In this document: positions 8,254-15,017 of the stretch, in pieces
Numbering within the stretch: the first letter of the stretch is position 1
Layout of the letters: the number at the start of each line of letters is the position of its first letter
DNA from: Candidatus Altarchaeota archaeon
GTDB lineage: Archaea > Altiarchaeota > Altiarchaeia > IMC4 > QMZM01
Reading direction: 5' to 3'
Length of the DNA stretch: 30,241 nt
Assembly: GCA_016931955.1 (NCBI GenBank)
Contig: JAFGDV010000006.1
Location: forward strand, 1-30,241
Notes under the pieces: model-generated
Told to the model about the DNA's origin: nothing
Databases searched by the model: none
The model's input: only the letters and a program-made list of their open reading frames with translations
Program-made: the position numbers and the translations under genes

Positions 8254-8688
8254 ATGTCGAAGAAAAGGCTTAAATCTGCTGTAGACAATATGGAGGTTTT
8301 TGACGCTGAAAACTATCTCATCTTATCCGTCAACCCAAGGATCTATAGCCTTGATGTCGTCTATTATGCCGCCTACGTCTTATTGGATAGGGCGTATGTC
8401 ATACTTGGAGGAGACCCGAAGAAAAAGATCCTGGTAGAATTGAGACCGAAGGATAACACAGACCTGAAAAGCTTGGGCAGGGAATTCAACAACGAGTTGT
8501 TGAATTACGCAGTGTACCTGAAACAATCAGCGAAAAATCAAAAGCTGAAGGAGGCTATCCTACAGAGGGTTTTGATGACCAATCTCGCTCCTGTGGAAGG
8601 CTGTGAACCGAATGAACTACTAGGGGATCCTGGAGGAATCACCAAACCCTGGGGGAGAGAGCATGGCAGGAAAAAGAAAAAAGGTTAG
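8254..8688 (+). CDS. HxsD-like protein, first copy
   Basis: This soluble protein of 144 residues matches the pattern of HxsD, a small protein of His-Xaa-Ser peptide-modification systems whose exact role is not established. The recognisable parts are a beta-helix start (YSLDVVYYAAYVLLDRAYV), the strand ILVELRPKD, then DLKSLGREFNNELLNYAV and a closing helix with KEAILQRVL. It is longer than its partner because of a Gly/Pro- and Lys-rich C-terminal tail. It is the first gene of the peptide locus. The 64-nt gap to the divergent peptidase gene is AT-rich but has no unambiguous TATA box. Its last 26 nt overlap the second HxsD-like gene. The assignment is by motif memory, supported strongly by the adjacent HxsB-like gene. 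Confidence 0.7.
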   Translation: MSKKRLKSAVDNMEVFDAENYLILSVNPRIYSLDVVYYAAYVLLDRAYVILGGDPKKKILVELRPKDNTDLKSLGREFNNELLNYAVYLKQSAKNQKLKEAILQRVLMTNLAPVEGCEPNELLGDPGGITKPWGREHGRKKKKG

Positions 8689-8926
8689 TGTGGATGAGAG
8701 AAAAAATCGAGTAGTGGCTGTTTTCGATACCCGATTTTATACCCCCGAAAGCATAAAATCGTCTGCTGAAGACTTCGAGGACTGTTGTCGTCTTCAAATT
8801 AGGTCCTGGAAAGATGATATAACTGTGGTATTGTCTCCTAAGAGCAGAGACATCAACTTAGACTTCCTCGGATATGAGTTCTATAATTATGTCCTTGCCA
8901 GGATGAGATCAAAAATGCCTGGTTAA
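8663..8926 (+). CDS. HxsD-like protein, second copy
   Basis: This 87-residue paralog of the preceding protein keeps the same order of elements: VVAVFDTRFYTPESIKSSA, a strand with DITVVLSPKS, and DINLDFLGYEFYNYVLARM. It stops where the longer copy continues into its last helix. The ATG is supported by the purine-rich GGGGGAGAG at 8651-8659 (spacing about 3-4 nt). It overlaps the upstream gene by 26 nt and ends 6 nt before the radical SAM start, so the three are one transcript. Two HxsD-like subunits may form a heteromer that helps the maturase recognise its substrate (inference). Confidence 0.68.
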   Translation: MAGKRKKVSVDERKNRVVAVFDTRFYTPESIKSSAEDFEDCCRLQIRSWKDDITVVLSPKSRDINLDFLGYEFYNYVLARMRSKMPG

Positions 8927-8932
8927 TTTAAG

Positions 8933-10357
8933 ATGACTTTCAGCTACTTGGACACAGAAAAGTGTGTTGACTACACAGAAAACCAATACTTCGTGGAGAG
9001 CTTAGGGCAAGACACTTTTTTGATAACTACGGAACATGGTGCCTGGGTTGTTTTAAATAGGGAGCAATACAAACTGCTTAGATTGAACCGATTACATGAG
9101 GATTCAGGCCTTTTCCAGGAATTAGAGAGAAAGGGGGTGATCGTCACCAAAAGGAATGTAGACAATATAATAAACCTTTACAGGCTAAGAAGAGACTTCC
9201 TCTTTATGGGAGTGAATCTGCACATAATAGCTGTGACGTCAAAATGCAATCATAGATGTATTTATTGTTTCACTGGGTCACGGAAAAACAGAGGGGATAT
9301 GGATGGAGACACTGCAAAGGATGTGGTGGATTTCATATTCCAGAGCCCAAACCCTGCAATAAATATAGAGATCTCGGGAGGTGAGCCGTTGATGAATTTC
9401 GACGTTGTTAGATTTATCATAGAATATTCTGAAAAATTGAATAAAAAGTGCGGAAAGAATCTGAGCTTCTCTGTCGCCACAAACCTGAGCCGGATGGATG
9501 AGGACATCTTAGAGTATTTGATGGATAAAAAAGTGTCTATATCCACTTCCTTGGATGGACCAAAGAGAGTGCATGACAAAAACAGGAAGTATCTAGGAGG
9601 TAGCAGTAGCTACGAAGAAACGGTTTATTGGATTGACGTCATCAAAAGGGATCACCAGTATCCTCTCATAGGCGCACTGCCTGTGATCACAAGATATTCA
9701 TTAGCCCATGGGGGGGAGATAGTCGACGAATACGTCAAACATGACCTTGGTTGTTTAAGGCTTAAATACATCTGTCCTACAGGTGACGCACAGAAGAGGT
9801 GGGACAGGATAGGATACACATCTGAGGAGTACCTTGTTCTATGGAAGAATGTTTTGGAGTACATCCTTGAGCTGAATTTTAGCGGCATAGAATTCAACGA
9901 AGGATTGACGACTCTTGCATTGAAAAAGATTTTATGGACGCGGGATCCGAACTATGTTGACCTGAGTATGCCCTGTGGTGCTGGAATAAGACAGATCGCA
10001 TACGACGAGGGGGGTAACATATACACCTGTGATGAAGCAAGACCTTATGACATATTTAGGCTGGGCAATGTGGGTAGAGACGGATACATGGAAACAACAA
10101 CTTCGAGGATCGTTGCCAGTATTGTCGGCATATCCTCTGGCTACCCCCTCATCTGTGATTTCTGTGTTTGGAAACCATACTGTGGAGTCTGCTGTGTCAT
10201 ATCATACGCGCAACAAGGGAATATAATACCAAAGCTGCCTCTTGATTTCAGATGCAGGATACATAAGGGGATATTCGAGTATGTATTCAAAAAGCTGCTT
10301 TCATCGCCTGAGTGGAGAAAGATTTTTATGAAGTGGGTTAATATACCAATGTTCTAG
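8933..10357 (+). CDS. HxsB-like radical SAM/SPASM peptide maturase
   Basis: This predicted cytoplasmic radical SAM enzyme uses an Fe4S4 cluster and S-adenosylmethionine to modify a ribosomal peptide. An N-terminal region of about 80 residues resembles the PqqD-like peptide-recognition part of HxsB. The radical SAM motif CNHRCIYC holds C105, C109 and C112. SISGGEP-type and ISTSLDGP motifs follow. The SPASM region has PCGAG (C348), IYTCDEA (C366), the PYCGVCC cluster (about 410-418) and FRCRIHKG near the end; these would bind auxiliary clusters. The length (474) and the C-terminal pattern fit HxsB (His-Xaa-Ser system maturase). No HxsC is present in the window. The likely substrate is the peptide encoded immediately downstream. 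Confidence 0.85.
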   Translation: MTFSYLDTEKCVDYTENQYFVESLGQDTFLITTEHGAWVVLNREQYKLLRLNRLHEDSGLFQELERKGVIVTKRNVDNIINLYRLRRDFLFMGVNLHIIAVTSKCNHRCIYCFTGSRKNRGDMDGDTAKDVVDFIFQSPNPAINIEISGGEPLMNFDVVRFIIEYSEKLNKKCGKNLSFSVATNLSRMDEDILEYLMDKKVSISTSLDGPKRVHDKNRKYLGGSSSYEETVYWIDVIKRDHQYPLIGALPVITRYSLAHGGEIVDEYVKHDLGCLRLKYICPTGDAQKRWDRIGYTSEEYLVLWKNVLEYILELNFSGIEFNEGLTTLALKKILWTRDPNYVDLSMPCGAGIRQIAYDEGGNIYTCDEARPYDIFRLGNVGRDGYMETTTSRIVASIVGISSGYPLICDFCVWKPYCGVCCVISYAQQGNIIPKLPLDFRCRIHKGIFEYVFKKLLSSPEWRKIFMKWVNIPMF

Positions 10358-10360
10358 ATT

Positions 10361-10379
10361 TACATATATGTTTTTATGT
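10361..10379 (+). promoter_or_regulatory. TATA-like promoter of the precursor gene
   Basis: The 39-nt gap after the maturase contains ACATATATGTTTTTATG, with the TATA centre about 29 nt before the ATG at 10397. This spacing predicts a leaderless start. It would let the candidate precursor be made at a higher level than the enzymes upstream, which is common for peptide-modification loci. Confidence 0.5.
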
Positions 10380-10396
10380 CAGTAACCCAATAACTT

Positions 10397-10762
10397 ATGA
10401 GTATGAAAAAGAGACTTCCAAGGATAAGGAAGGAATTATGTTCGTTTCTGTCTGAAGAAGACGGCAGGATACCGAAGAAGTCGATGCTTGCAATCGGTTC
10501 TACTATGGGTGGCATAGCTTTGGCCGGATTATTCTCTGATGTGATACCGTCTGCTGAGGCAACATGCCCCTCAGAAACAGTATTCACTTGTTGGCATAAT
10601 AATACCATTAACGCAGCCTATGATTCAACAATGTGTGCAATAACAGCCACCCACAATCTCCACGCGAATTTCAGCGTGGGTCCTGGGGAACATGGAACCA
10701 GCGGTTGCCGGCACGACAACAGTTGCCCACCGCCAAATGATGGATTGGATCCCTGCCTATGA
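10397..10762 (+). CDS. Candidate modified-peptide precursor, 121 residues
   Basis: The N-terminal half (about 1-55) looks like a leader. It has a basic start, an acidic FLSEEDGRIPKKS segment, then a small-residue hydrophobic helix (MLAIGSTMGGIALAGLF) and a possible cut after PSAEA (about residue 55). The C-terminal 66 residues are a likely core, rich in Cys (57, 65, 80, 104, 110, 120), Asn, Thr and His. The core has five His, three in His-Xaa-Asn (HNN at 67, HAN at 89, HDN at 106), plus HNL at 86 and HGT at 99. Bacterial Hxs substrates carry His-Xaa-Ser instead. Position directly after the HxsB-like maturase and behind its own promoter supports the role. It could instead be a small secreted Cys-rich protein unrelated to the enzyme. 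Confidence 0.65.
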   Translation: MSMKKRLPRIRKELCSFLSEEDGRIPKKSMLAIGSTMGGIALAGLFSDVIPSAEATCPSETVFTCWHNNTINAAYDSTMCAITATHNLHANFSVGPGEHGTSGCRHDNSCPPPNDGLDPCL

Positions 10763-10771
10763 TTAATCTAA

Positions 10772-10796
10772 CGCTCACCAACGAGCGATAGCATCG
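10772..10796 (+). other. Overlapping short inverted repeats
   Basis: Between the precursor and the next gene, CGCTC (10772-10776) pairs with GAGCG (10783-10787). CGAT-AGC-ATCG (10786-10796) forms a second, competing 4-bp stem. Stems this short may be chance. If real, they could shield the precursor mRNA end or reduce readthrough into the following genes. There is no U-rich tail typical of an archaeal terminator. Confidence 0.25.
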
Positions 10797-10810
10797 TATT
10801 TCAGGATAAA

Positions 10811-11662
10811 ATGATTGGAATCATCCCCATTAGCAGATATATCTCAATCTGTTCATTTTTACTTTTTGCTGCCATGCCTTTGATGACTATGGTAACCGCC
10901 TCATCAGCGCAAGATAGGGGACCTGAGGGATATTGTCTGGCCGCCTTATCATACATCTCTGACACGGAACGATCGATGAAGCTGCCGTTCAAGGATTTTG
11001 AAGAATTCGCTAATAACAGCCTTAGAGTGGACGCTAAATACGATCCGTTGATGCTTATCAGATTTGTTCCGGATGATGGGAATGATCGCTTTTATAGCCT
11101 GATTATGTTCGATCTATACAAAGAAATGGATATTGCCTTCTATTACAGCGTGGATAACGAGACCCAGAAAAGCGATTTCATCGGTTGTTCCCTATCTTCC
11201 GATGAATACCCGATAAATCTCGGCTGGTCTGATATCGTGTTAGTTCATAATGAACAAAGAATTCAGAGGGTATTGGTGGACAATGTTACATTCTATCGTA
11301 TAGATGACATGGCCAACCTTTCAACACCGGATGGTTCTCTCAGATGGAACATACATAAAACGCTTCTGCTATACGGAGGGGACTCCTCTGTCATGGAGGG
11401 GTGGGGTGCGTTCAAGAACTGGATAGGTAAGAATTTCTATTTTGAAAGAGATGTGGGTATGTACATCTTGGAGGATAGGACTACTAGAATAGAGACTCCA
11501 GATATTTTTATGAAGCGACAAACAGAATTGAGAGAACGACAAACAGAATTGAGGGGACTTATTCATGCAACACAGGTAATTATTGGTTTTTTGGTCATTT
11601 TGTTGATCATTTATCTCATAGTAGAGAAGAGGAAAGAACTCGGTAGGTGGATGGAATCATGA
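10811..11662 (+). CDS. Secreted protein with N-terminal signal and C-terminal membrane anchor, 283 residues
   Basis: The family is not recognised. A signal peptide (about 1-33, cut near ASSAQ) leads to a mixed alpha/beta extracellular region of about 200 residues. A charged coiled-coil-like stretch follows, with a seven-residue repeat RQTELRE doubled (about 236-248), and then a transmembrane helix (about 253-270) with a basic cytoplasmic tail. The start follows a weak AGGA at 10803-10806. Its stop overlaps the start of the propeller gene (ATGA), so the two are translationally coupled. Position after the precursor suggests a role in handling, anchoring or protecting against the modified peptide, but nothing in the sequence proves it. 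Confidence 0.6.
   Translation: MIGIIPISRYISICSFLLFAAMPLMTMVTASSAQDRGPEGYCLAALSYISDTERSMKLPFKDFEEFANNSLRVDAKYDPLMLIRFVPDDGNDRFYSLIMFDLYKEMDIAFYYSVDNETQKSDFIGCSLSSDEYPINLGWSDIVLVHNEQRIQRVLVDNVTFYRIDDMANLSTPDGSLRWNIHKTLLLYGGDSSVMEGWGAFKNWIGKNFYFERDVGMYILEDRTTRIETPDIFMKRQTELRERQTELRGLIHATQVIIGFLVILLIIYLIVEKRKELGRWMES
11516..11553 (+). repeat. 21-nt tandem repeat inside the anchor protein gene
   Basis: CGACAAACAGAATTGAG occurs at 11516 and again at 11537, a period of 21 nt. It encodes RQTELRE followed by RQTELRG. The near-perfect DNA identity points to a recent in-frame duplication that lengthens the coiled-coil stalk before the membrane helix by two helical turns. Confidence 0.75.
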
Positions 11663-12765
11663 TGGCGAGAAAAAAGGTCGTAATAGCACTTATAGTAATG
11701 GGTATCGCCTACGTTGGGGTGACTGGTATATTTGATCTGACACCCATTATAATGCCTGATGTCCGGCTCATAGACTATAATGTCACAGGGCCTGTTTTTT
11801 TGGGTGTTGAGCTTAATAGGGTAACGGATTACCACATCTACATGTATGACATATCGAATGGGAAAATTTCGACCCTCGTATCGAACAAGGAGGGCTTATT
11901 CAGCCCAGCGATAGACGGGGACAACGTCGCTTATATCAGCTACAGTGGCGGTAATCCTGACATCCACGTAATCAATATACCCACGAAGGAGATTAAACAT
12001 CTGACATCAGACCCATATCAACAGGATTACCCCCATATCCATGAAAACAGGGTCGTATGGGAGGATGAAAGAAGCAAATACGCTGAAGGAAGCAGGGTAA
12101 CAAACACTCTGGACGTGTATATGTATGACTTGAACACCGATGAAGAGAAACCGATCATAACAACACAGGGTAAAGAGAGGTTCCCTTCGATCTATGGAGA
12201 CATAGTGGTCTGTGAGGTCTACAGTGACCTTGCATGCGAAAAGATTTATTTCTATGACCTATCAACAGGAGAACTGACGGAGATAGCCTCAAATTCACTG
12301 GTAATGGGTCCACCACACGTATACAAGAACACCGTAGTGTGGGCTTCTTTGGTTGAGGGGGACGAAATCTTAACCTATGATATAACTACAGGTAAGACAC
12401 GACAGATCACAAGTTCGGCAGAGAATGAGATGGATACGGACATCTACGAGGACAAGGTGGTCTATGCTAAAGGATTTCTGGCCAGTGACTTAGATATATA
12501 TATCTACGACATAGAATCTGGTCTCGAGGACAGAATCACTAACACACCAAATAACTTGGAGAGGCTGCCCAGGGTCTATCAAGACAAAATTGTCTATATC
12601 AGATGGGTGGGGGATTATACATATGTCTACCTCTACGACCTGAAAACTGGGGAGGAGAGCATGATAGAATCTCCGTCGAAATTCAATTATTTGGTGGATA
12701 TCTGGGAAAACAGGATAGTTTGGATGGGCTTCGATGTTTCTGAAGAAAAAGAGGATTCACTGTGA
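11659..12765 (+). CDS. Membrane-anchored TolB-like beta-propeller protein
   Basis: A basic N terminus and one hydrophobic helix (KKVVIALIVMGIAYVGV) anchor the protein. The rest is a chain of about six beta-propeller blades. Each has the pattern Y-D-[IL]-x-[ST]-G-x, a Leu/Ile-T-S/N element, and a 'VYxxxVVW' strand, as in TolB/WD40-like repeats. ATG 11659 is preferred to the upstream GTG at 11647: AGGTGG (11645-11650) sits 8 nt before it, and it overlaps the preceding stop as ATGA. Such propellers usually bind partners rather than catalyse. Coupling to the 283-residue protein suggests a two-part extracytoplasmic complex in the peptide locus (inference). Confidence 0.75.
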   Translation: MMARKKVVIALIVMGIAYVGVTGIFDLTPIIMPDVRLIDYNVTGPVFLGVELNRVTDYHIYMYDISNGKISTLVSNKEGLFSPAIDGDNVAYISYSGGNPDIHVINIPTKEIKHLTSDPYQQDYPHIHENRVVWEDERSKYAEGSRVTNTLDVYMYDLNTDEEKPIITTQGKERFPSIYGDIVVCEVYSDLACEKIYFYDLSTGELTEIASNSLVMGPPHVYKNTVVWASLVEGDEILTYDITTGKTRQITSSAENEMDTDIYEDKVVYAKGFLASDLDIYIYDIESGLEDRITNTPNNLERLPRVYQDKIVYIRWVGDYTYVYLYDLKTGEESMIESPSKFNYLVDIWENRIVWMGFDVSEEKEDSL

Positions 12766-12769
12766 AATA

Positions 12770-12783
12770 GTTTTTCCCTTTTG
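12770..12783 (+). terminator. Possible T-rich archaeal terminator
   Basis: Just after the propeller stop, TTTTTCCCTTTT forms a pyrimidine run on the coding strand, as used by archaeal RNA polymerase for hairpin-independent termination. It lies only 9 nt before the next start, so termination would be partial at best. Confidence 0.3.
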
Positions 12784-12791
12784 TATAAAGG

Positions 12792-13682
12792 ATGAAAGAT
12801 AAAAAGGGGTTTTTTGATGAATTAAAAAGTCTGCGTTTAGGTTGTGATGCGATTAAGGATATTGTTCTAGTATATGATGGGGTTAAACCCTCGACAAGAT
12901 TAATGTTACCACAATACTCACTTAAATCACTTCAGGAGTTTTTGGTAAGATATGGGCTCTGCATTATAAGATCAGACTATAAAGTTGTAACGAAGAAGGA
13001 TAGAAGCAAGGGCGGTTGGGGAAATAAAATTCTGAGGATAGTCGACGCAAACTCCGATGAAGGAGAACCCTCTTATTATATCGCAAAATCAGATGAGATT
13101 GCAAAAGAGGCAAAGACTGCGGATTTTGTAGATCCCGACGAATTCGGTCAAACCTTGGGTTATCCTATATGCTGTCAGGAATTCTTCAAGAAGTATTTTC
13201 CGTTAGCAAACGAAAAACAGTGCGACTTCGTCCTCTATACATTAAAGGAAACAAAAGAAGACTACCCATATGACCTCTACAACAATAATGCTTCCAGGTA
13301 CTTTGGTTATTCTCTTTTAAGTCACTTTCCATGTTCCTTCAACTGCAAGGAGTCGTCGAAGCTTGCAAGGAGTTACTACAAAGTGTTCGAAAGATACTCA
13401 CCAAGTTGGGCGAATAACTTCATCTATTGTCAACAGTCAGCGATCATCTACACTGAATATGGTGGTATTTTTTTAATCAAAAATTTCGAGCTTAATGGGG
13501 ATATCCTACGGTATGGCAAATCAAGCCGATTGTATTCGACTATAACAAACAAGAACCTGGAATTGCTTAGTAGGGGAAACAATATATTGATCAAATCCAA
13601 GAACAACTTTTCAATCCGCCAGGGAGATAGGCTTCTAAAAACATTTAAGGGCGAGAATGTTGGGTTGCTTGTTTTTGGATAG
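12792..13682 (+). CDS. DUF483-like Cys-containing protein, 296 residues
   Basis: This soluble protein has no signal peptide. Two paired-Cys motifs stand out: GYPICCQEFF (about residues 119-128) and HFPCSFNC (about 178-185). Their spacing could bind a metal or Fe-S cluster. They resemble what I recall of DUF483, an uncharacterised, largely archaeal family, but this is from memory and tentative. The gene is visibly more AT-rich than its neighbours. It follows the propeller gene by 26 nt and converges on the minus-strand radical SAM gene, whose stop is 5 nt away. It may belong to the peptide locus or pair with that radical SAM enzyme. The function is unknown. Confidence 0.55.
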   Translation: MKDKKGFFDELKSLRLGCDAIKDIVLVYDGVKPSTRLMLPQYSLKSLQEFLVRYGLCIIRSDYKVVTKKDRSKGGWGNKILRIVDANSDEGEPSYYIAKSDEIAKEAKTADFVDPDEFGQTLGYPICCQEFFKKYFPLANEKQCDFVLYTLKETKEDYPYDLYNNNASRYFGYSLLSHFPCSFNCKESSKLARSYYKVFERYSPSWANNFIYCQQSAIIYTEYGGIFLIKNFELNGDILRYGKSSRLYSTITNKNLELLSRGNNILIKSKNNFSIRQGDRLLKTFKGENVGLLVFG

Positions 13683-13687
13683 GCTAC

Positions 13688-14956
13688 CTAGGTCGTTTTT
13701 TGGATACACAGATCCATCAGACAGAGTGTGTGATTGTCTCCGCATCTTATGCAGTATCTCTCCAAAACCAGAAAGGCCTTGAATTTTTTTAGGTCTATAT
13801 TGCTCAATAAATCCGCGTGAAGTTCAAGACGATTCTTTTTCCTGCAGAAGTATATCTTTTCGGGGGGAAGACCTTTCTTTTTGAGTATCCTTATCAACTC
13901 CTTGATCTTTTCGAGTGATTCTGTGACCACTATCTTTTTTATGCATCCGTTTTCTGTGACTTCTTCATGAGGCTTTCTTATGATTTCGGTCATATTTTTG
14001 ATGATCATAGCTCCTTGAACATGTTTTTTATAGTAACTTGGGCAAAAATTGATTGGTAACTCTATGTTCTTCTCTATTGTAGAATCTATTATCCTCAAAG
14101 CGGCCAGTTCGCTGCCATAAACTGGCATTATGTCGCTCATGAAATCATTTTCTGAGGAACCAATTAGAACCTTATAGCCTCTACTGCTCATGTCCCTCAG
14201 ATTATTCTTGCTAAACGTCAACTCGTGAAGATTCAGGTATTTTACACCGATTTTTTTCAACTCTGGCAGCAGTTTTTTTACTTTTTCTTCATCTTCGGGG
14301 ATTGCTGGTATCTCCACTGACACAACATCAACGCTTTTCACGGCATTTTTTAGCGGCTTTGTGTCGTATTCTCTTGCTGCTAGATCAAACCTGAGCTCAT
14401 CTAAGCCGCTATCCCTGAGTGCATTCAGCGTTTTTTTAGAGGCCAAGTCGCCGTTGGTGTAAAGCCAGATGTAGAAATCCTCAGACATATTATCCTTCAT
14501 TGCTGAGATGAAATCAAGAGCTCTGTCGAGTACACATAAGGGTTCACCGCCGGATATTCCAACACCCTCTATATTCCATCTCTTCAGGAAAGAGATCAGT
14601 TGACTTGGATTATGAAAGATGCTGTAATCGCATTTCACGTAATCTTTTTCTGGTTTGTTCCTTGGTTGGGGACAATAGAAGCAATGCCTTGTGCATTTTT
14701 CTGTTATGAAGATGCAAATCCATTTACCTCTTTTACATAATCTGCAGCCCTTGGATAGGTCGCCGTAGAATAGACTGTTTCCTTCTTGGGTTGCCTTGAG
14801 TCCTCTGGAGATCAAGCCATCTATAAGCTGCCGTCTTTCAGAGCGATACACATCGATCTCTGCCTTTGAGGGCCTCCCTATTCGTCGGTAAAGCTTCTTG
14901 TTCTCATTCTTTATCTCACGTATTTTTTCGGGATTTGGATAATACCATCCTTGCAT
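13688..14956 (-). CDS. Radical SAM protein, COG2108/PflA-related, with extra Cys clusters
   Basis: The core radical SAM motif is CTRHCFYC (C88, C92, C95), with a GISGGEP motif downstream. Ahead of it sits an unusual cluster, GCRLC (C71, C74) and WIC (C81), typical of the uncharacterised archaeal group related to pyruvate formate-lyase activating enzyme. The C terminus has another Cys set (C402, C405, C412, C417) that could bind an auxiliary Fe-S cluster or zinc. In between, an alpha/beta barrel and a second small alpha/beta domain (about 320-395) are visible. The length is 422 residues. The ATG at 14956 faces the importer operon across a 61-nt divergent gap. The reaction and substrate are unknown. 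It is not close to HxsC by motif, so it should not be assumed to serve the peptide locus. Confidence 0.72.
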   Translation of the reverse strand: MQGWYYPNPEKIREIKNENKKLYRRIGRPSKAEIDVYRSERRQLIDGLISRGLKATQEGNSLFYGDLSKGCRLCKRGKWICIFITEKCTRHCFYCPQPRNKPEKDYVKCDYSIFHNPSQLISFLKRWNIEGVGISGGEPLCVLDRALDFISAMKDNMSEDFYIWLYTNGDLASKKTLNALRDSGLDELRFDLAAREYDTKPLKNAVKSVDVVSVEIPAIPEDEEKVKKLLPELKKIGVKYLNLHELTFSKNNLRDMSSRGYKVLIGSSENDFMSDIMPVYGSELAALRIIDSTIEKNIELPINFCPSYYKKHVQGAMIIKNMTEIIRKPHEEVTENGCIKKIVVTESLEKIKELIRILKKKGLPPEKIYFCRKKNRLELHADLLSNIDLKKFKAFLVLERYCIRCGDNHTLCLMDLCIQKTT

Positions 14957-14981
14957 TTTTAGATGTATTTAATAATTCAGC

Positions 14982-14998
14982 ACTAATAAGTTAATAGT
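14982..14998. promoter_or_regulatory. 17-bp imperfect palindrome, candidate operator
   Basis: ACTAATAAGTTAATAGT reads the same on both strands at 7 of 8 paired positions around a central G. It lies 19 nt upstream of the binding-protein ATG, overlapping where a TATA box would be, and also in the promoter region of the divergent radical SAM gene. A metal-responsive repressor binding here could control both. The site does not obviously match the DtxR/IdeR consensus I know. Confidence 0.35.
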
Positions 14999-15003
14999 AT
15001 CCT

Positions 15004-15011
15004 AGAGGTGA
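15004..15011 (+). promoter_or_regulatory. Ribosome binding site deciding the importer start
   Basis: AGAGGTGA lies 6 nt before the ATG at 15018, an almost ideal Shine-Dalgarno match. It supports ATG 15018 over the in-frame TTG at 15012. Confidence 0.65.
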
Positions 15012-15017
15012 TTGATT

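Noticed and set aside
10397-10762. Precursor leader read as a class III prepilin signal peptide
   Set aside because: A basic stretch precedes a hydrophobic helix, but the usual Gly cleavage site with Glu at +5 is not seen, and the rest of the protein is not pilin-like.
13688-14956. HxsC, the second radical SAM enzyme of His-Xaa-Ser systems
   Set aside because: It is on the opposite strand with its own promoter region. Its Cys layout fits the PflA-related COG2108-type group better than HxsC.
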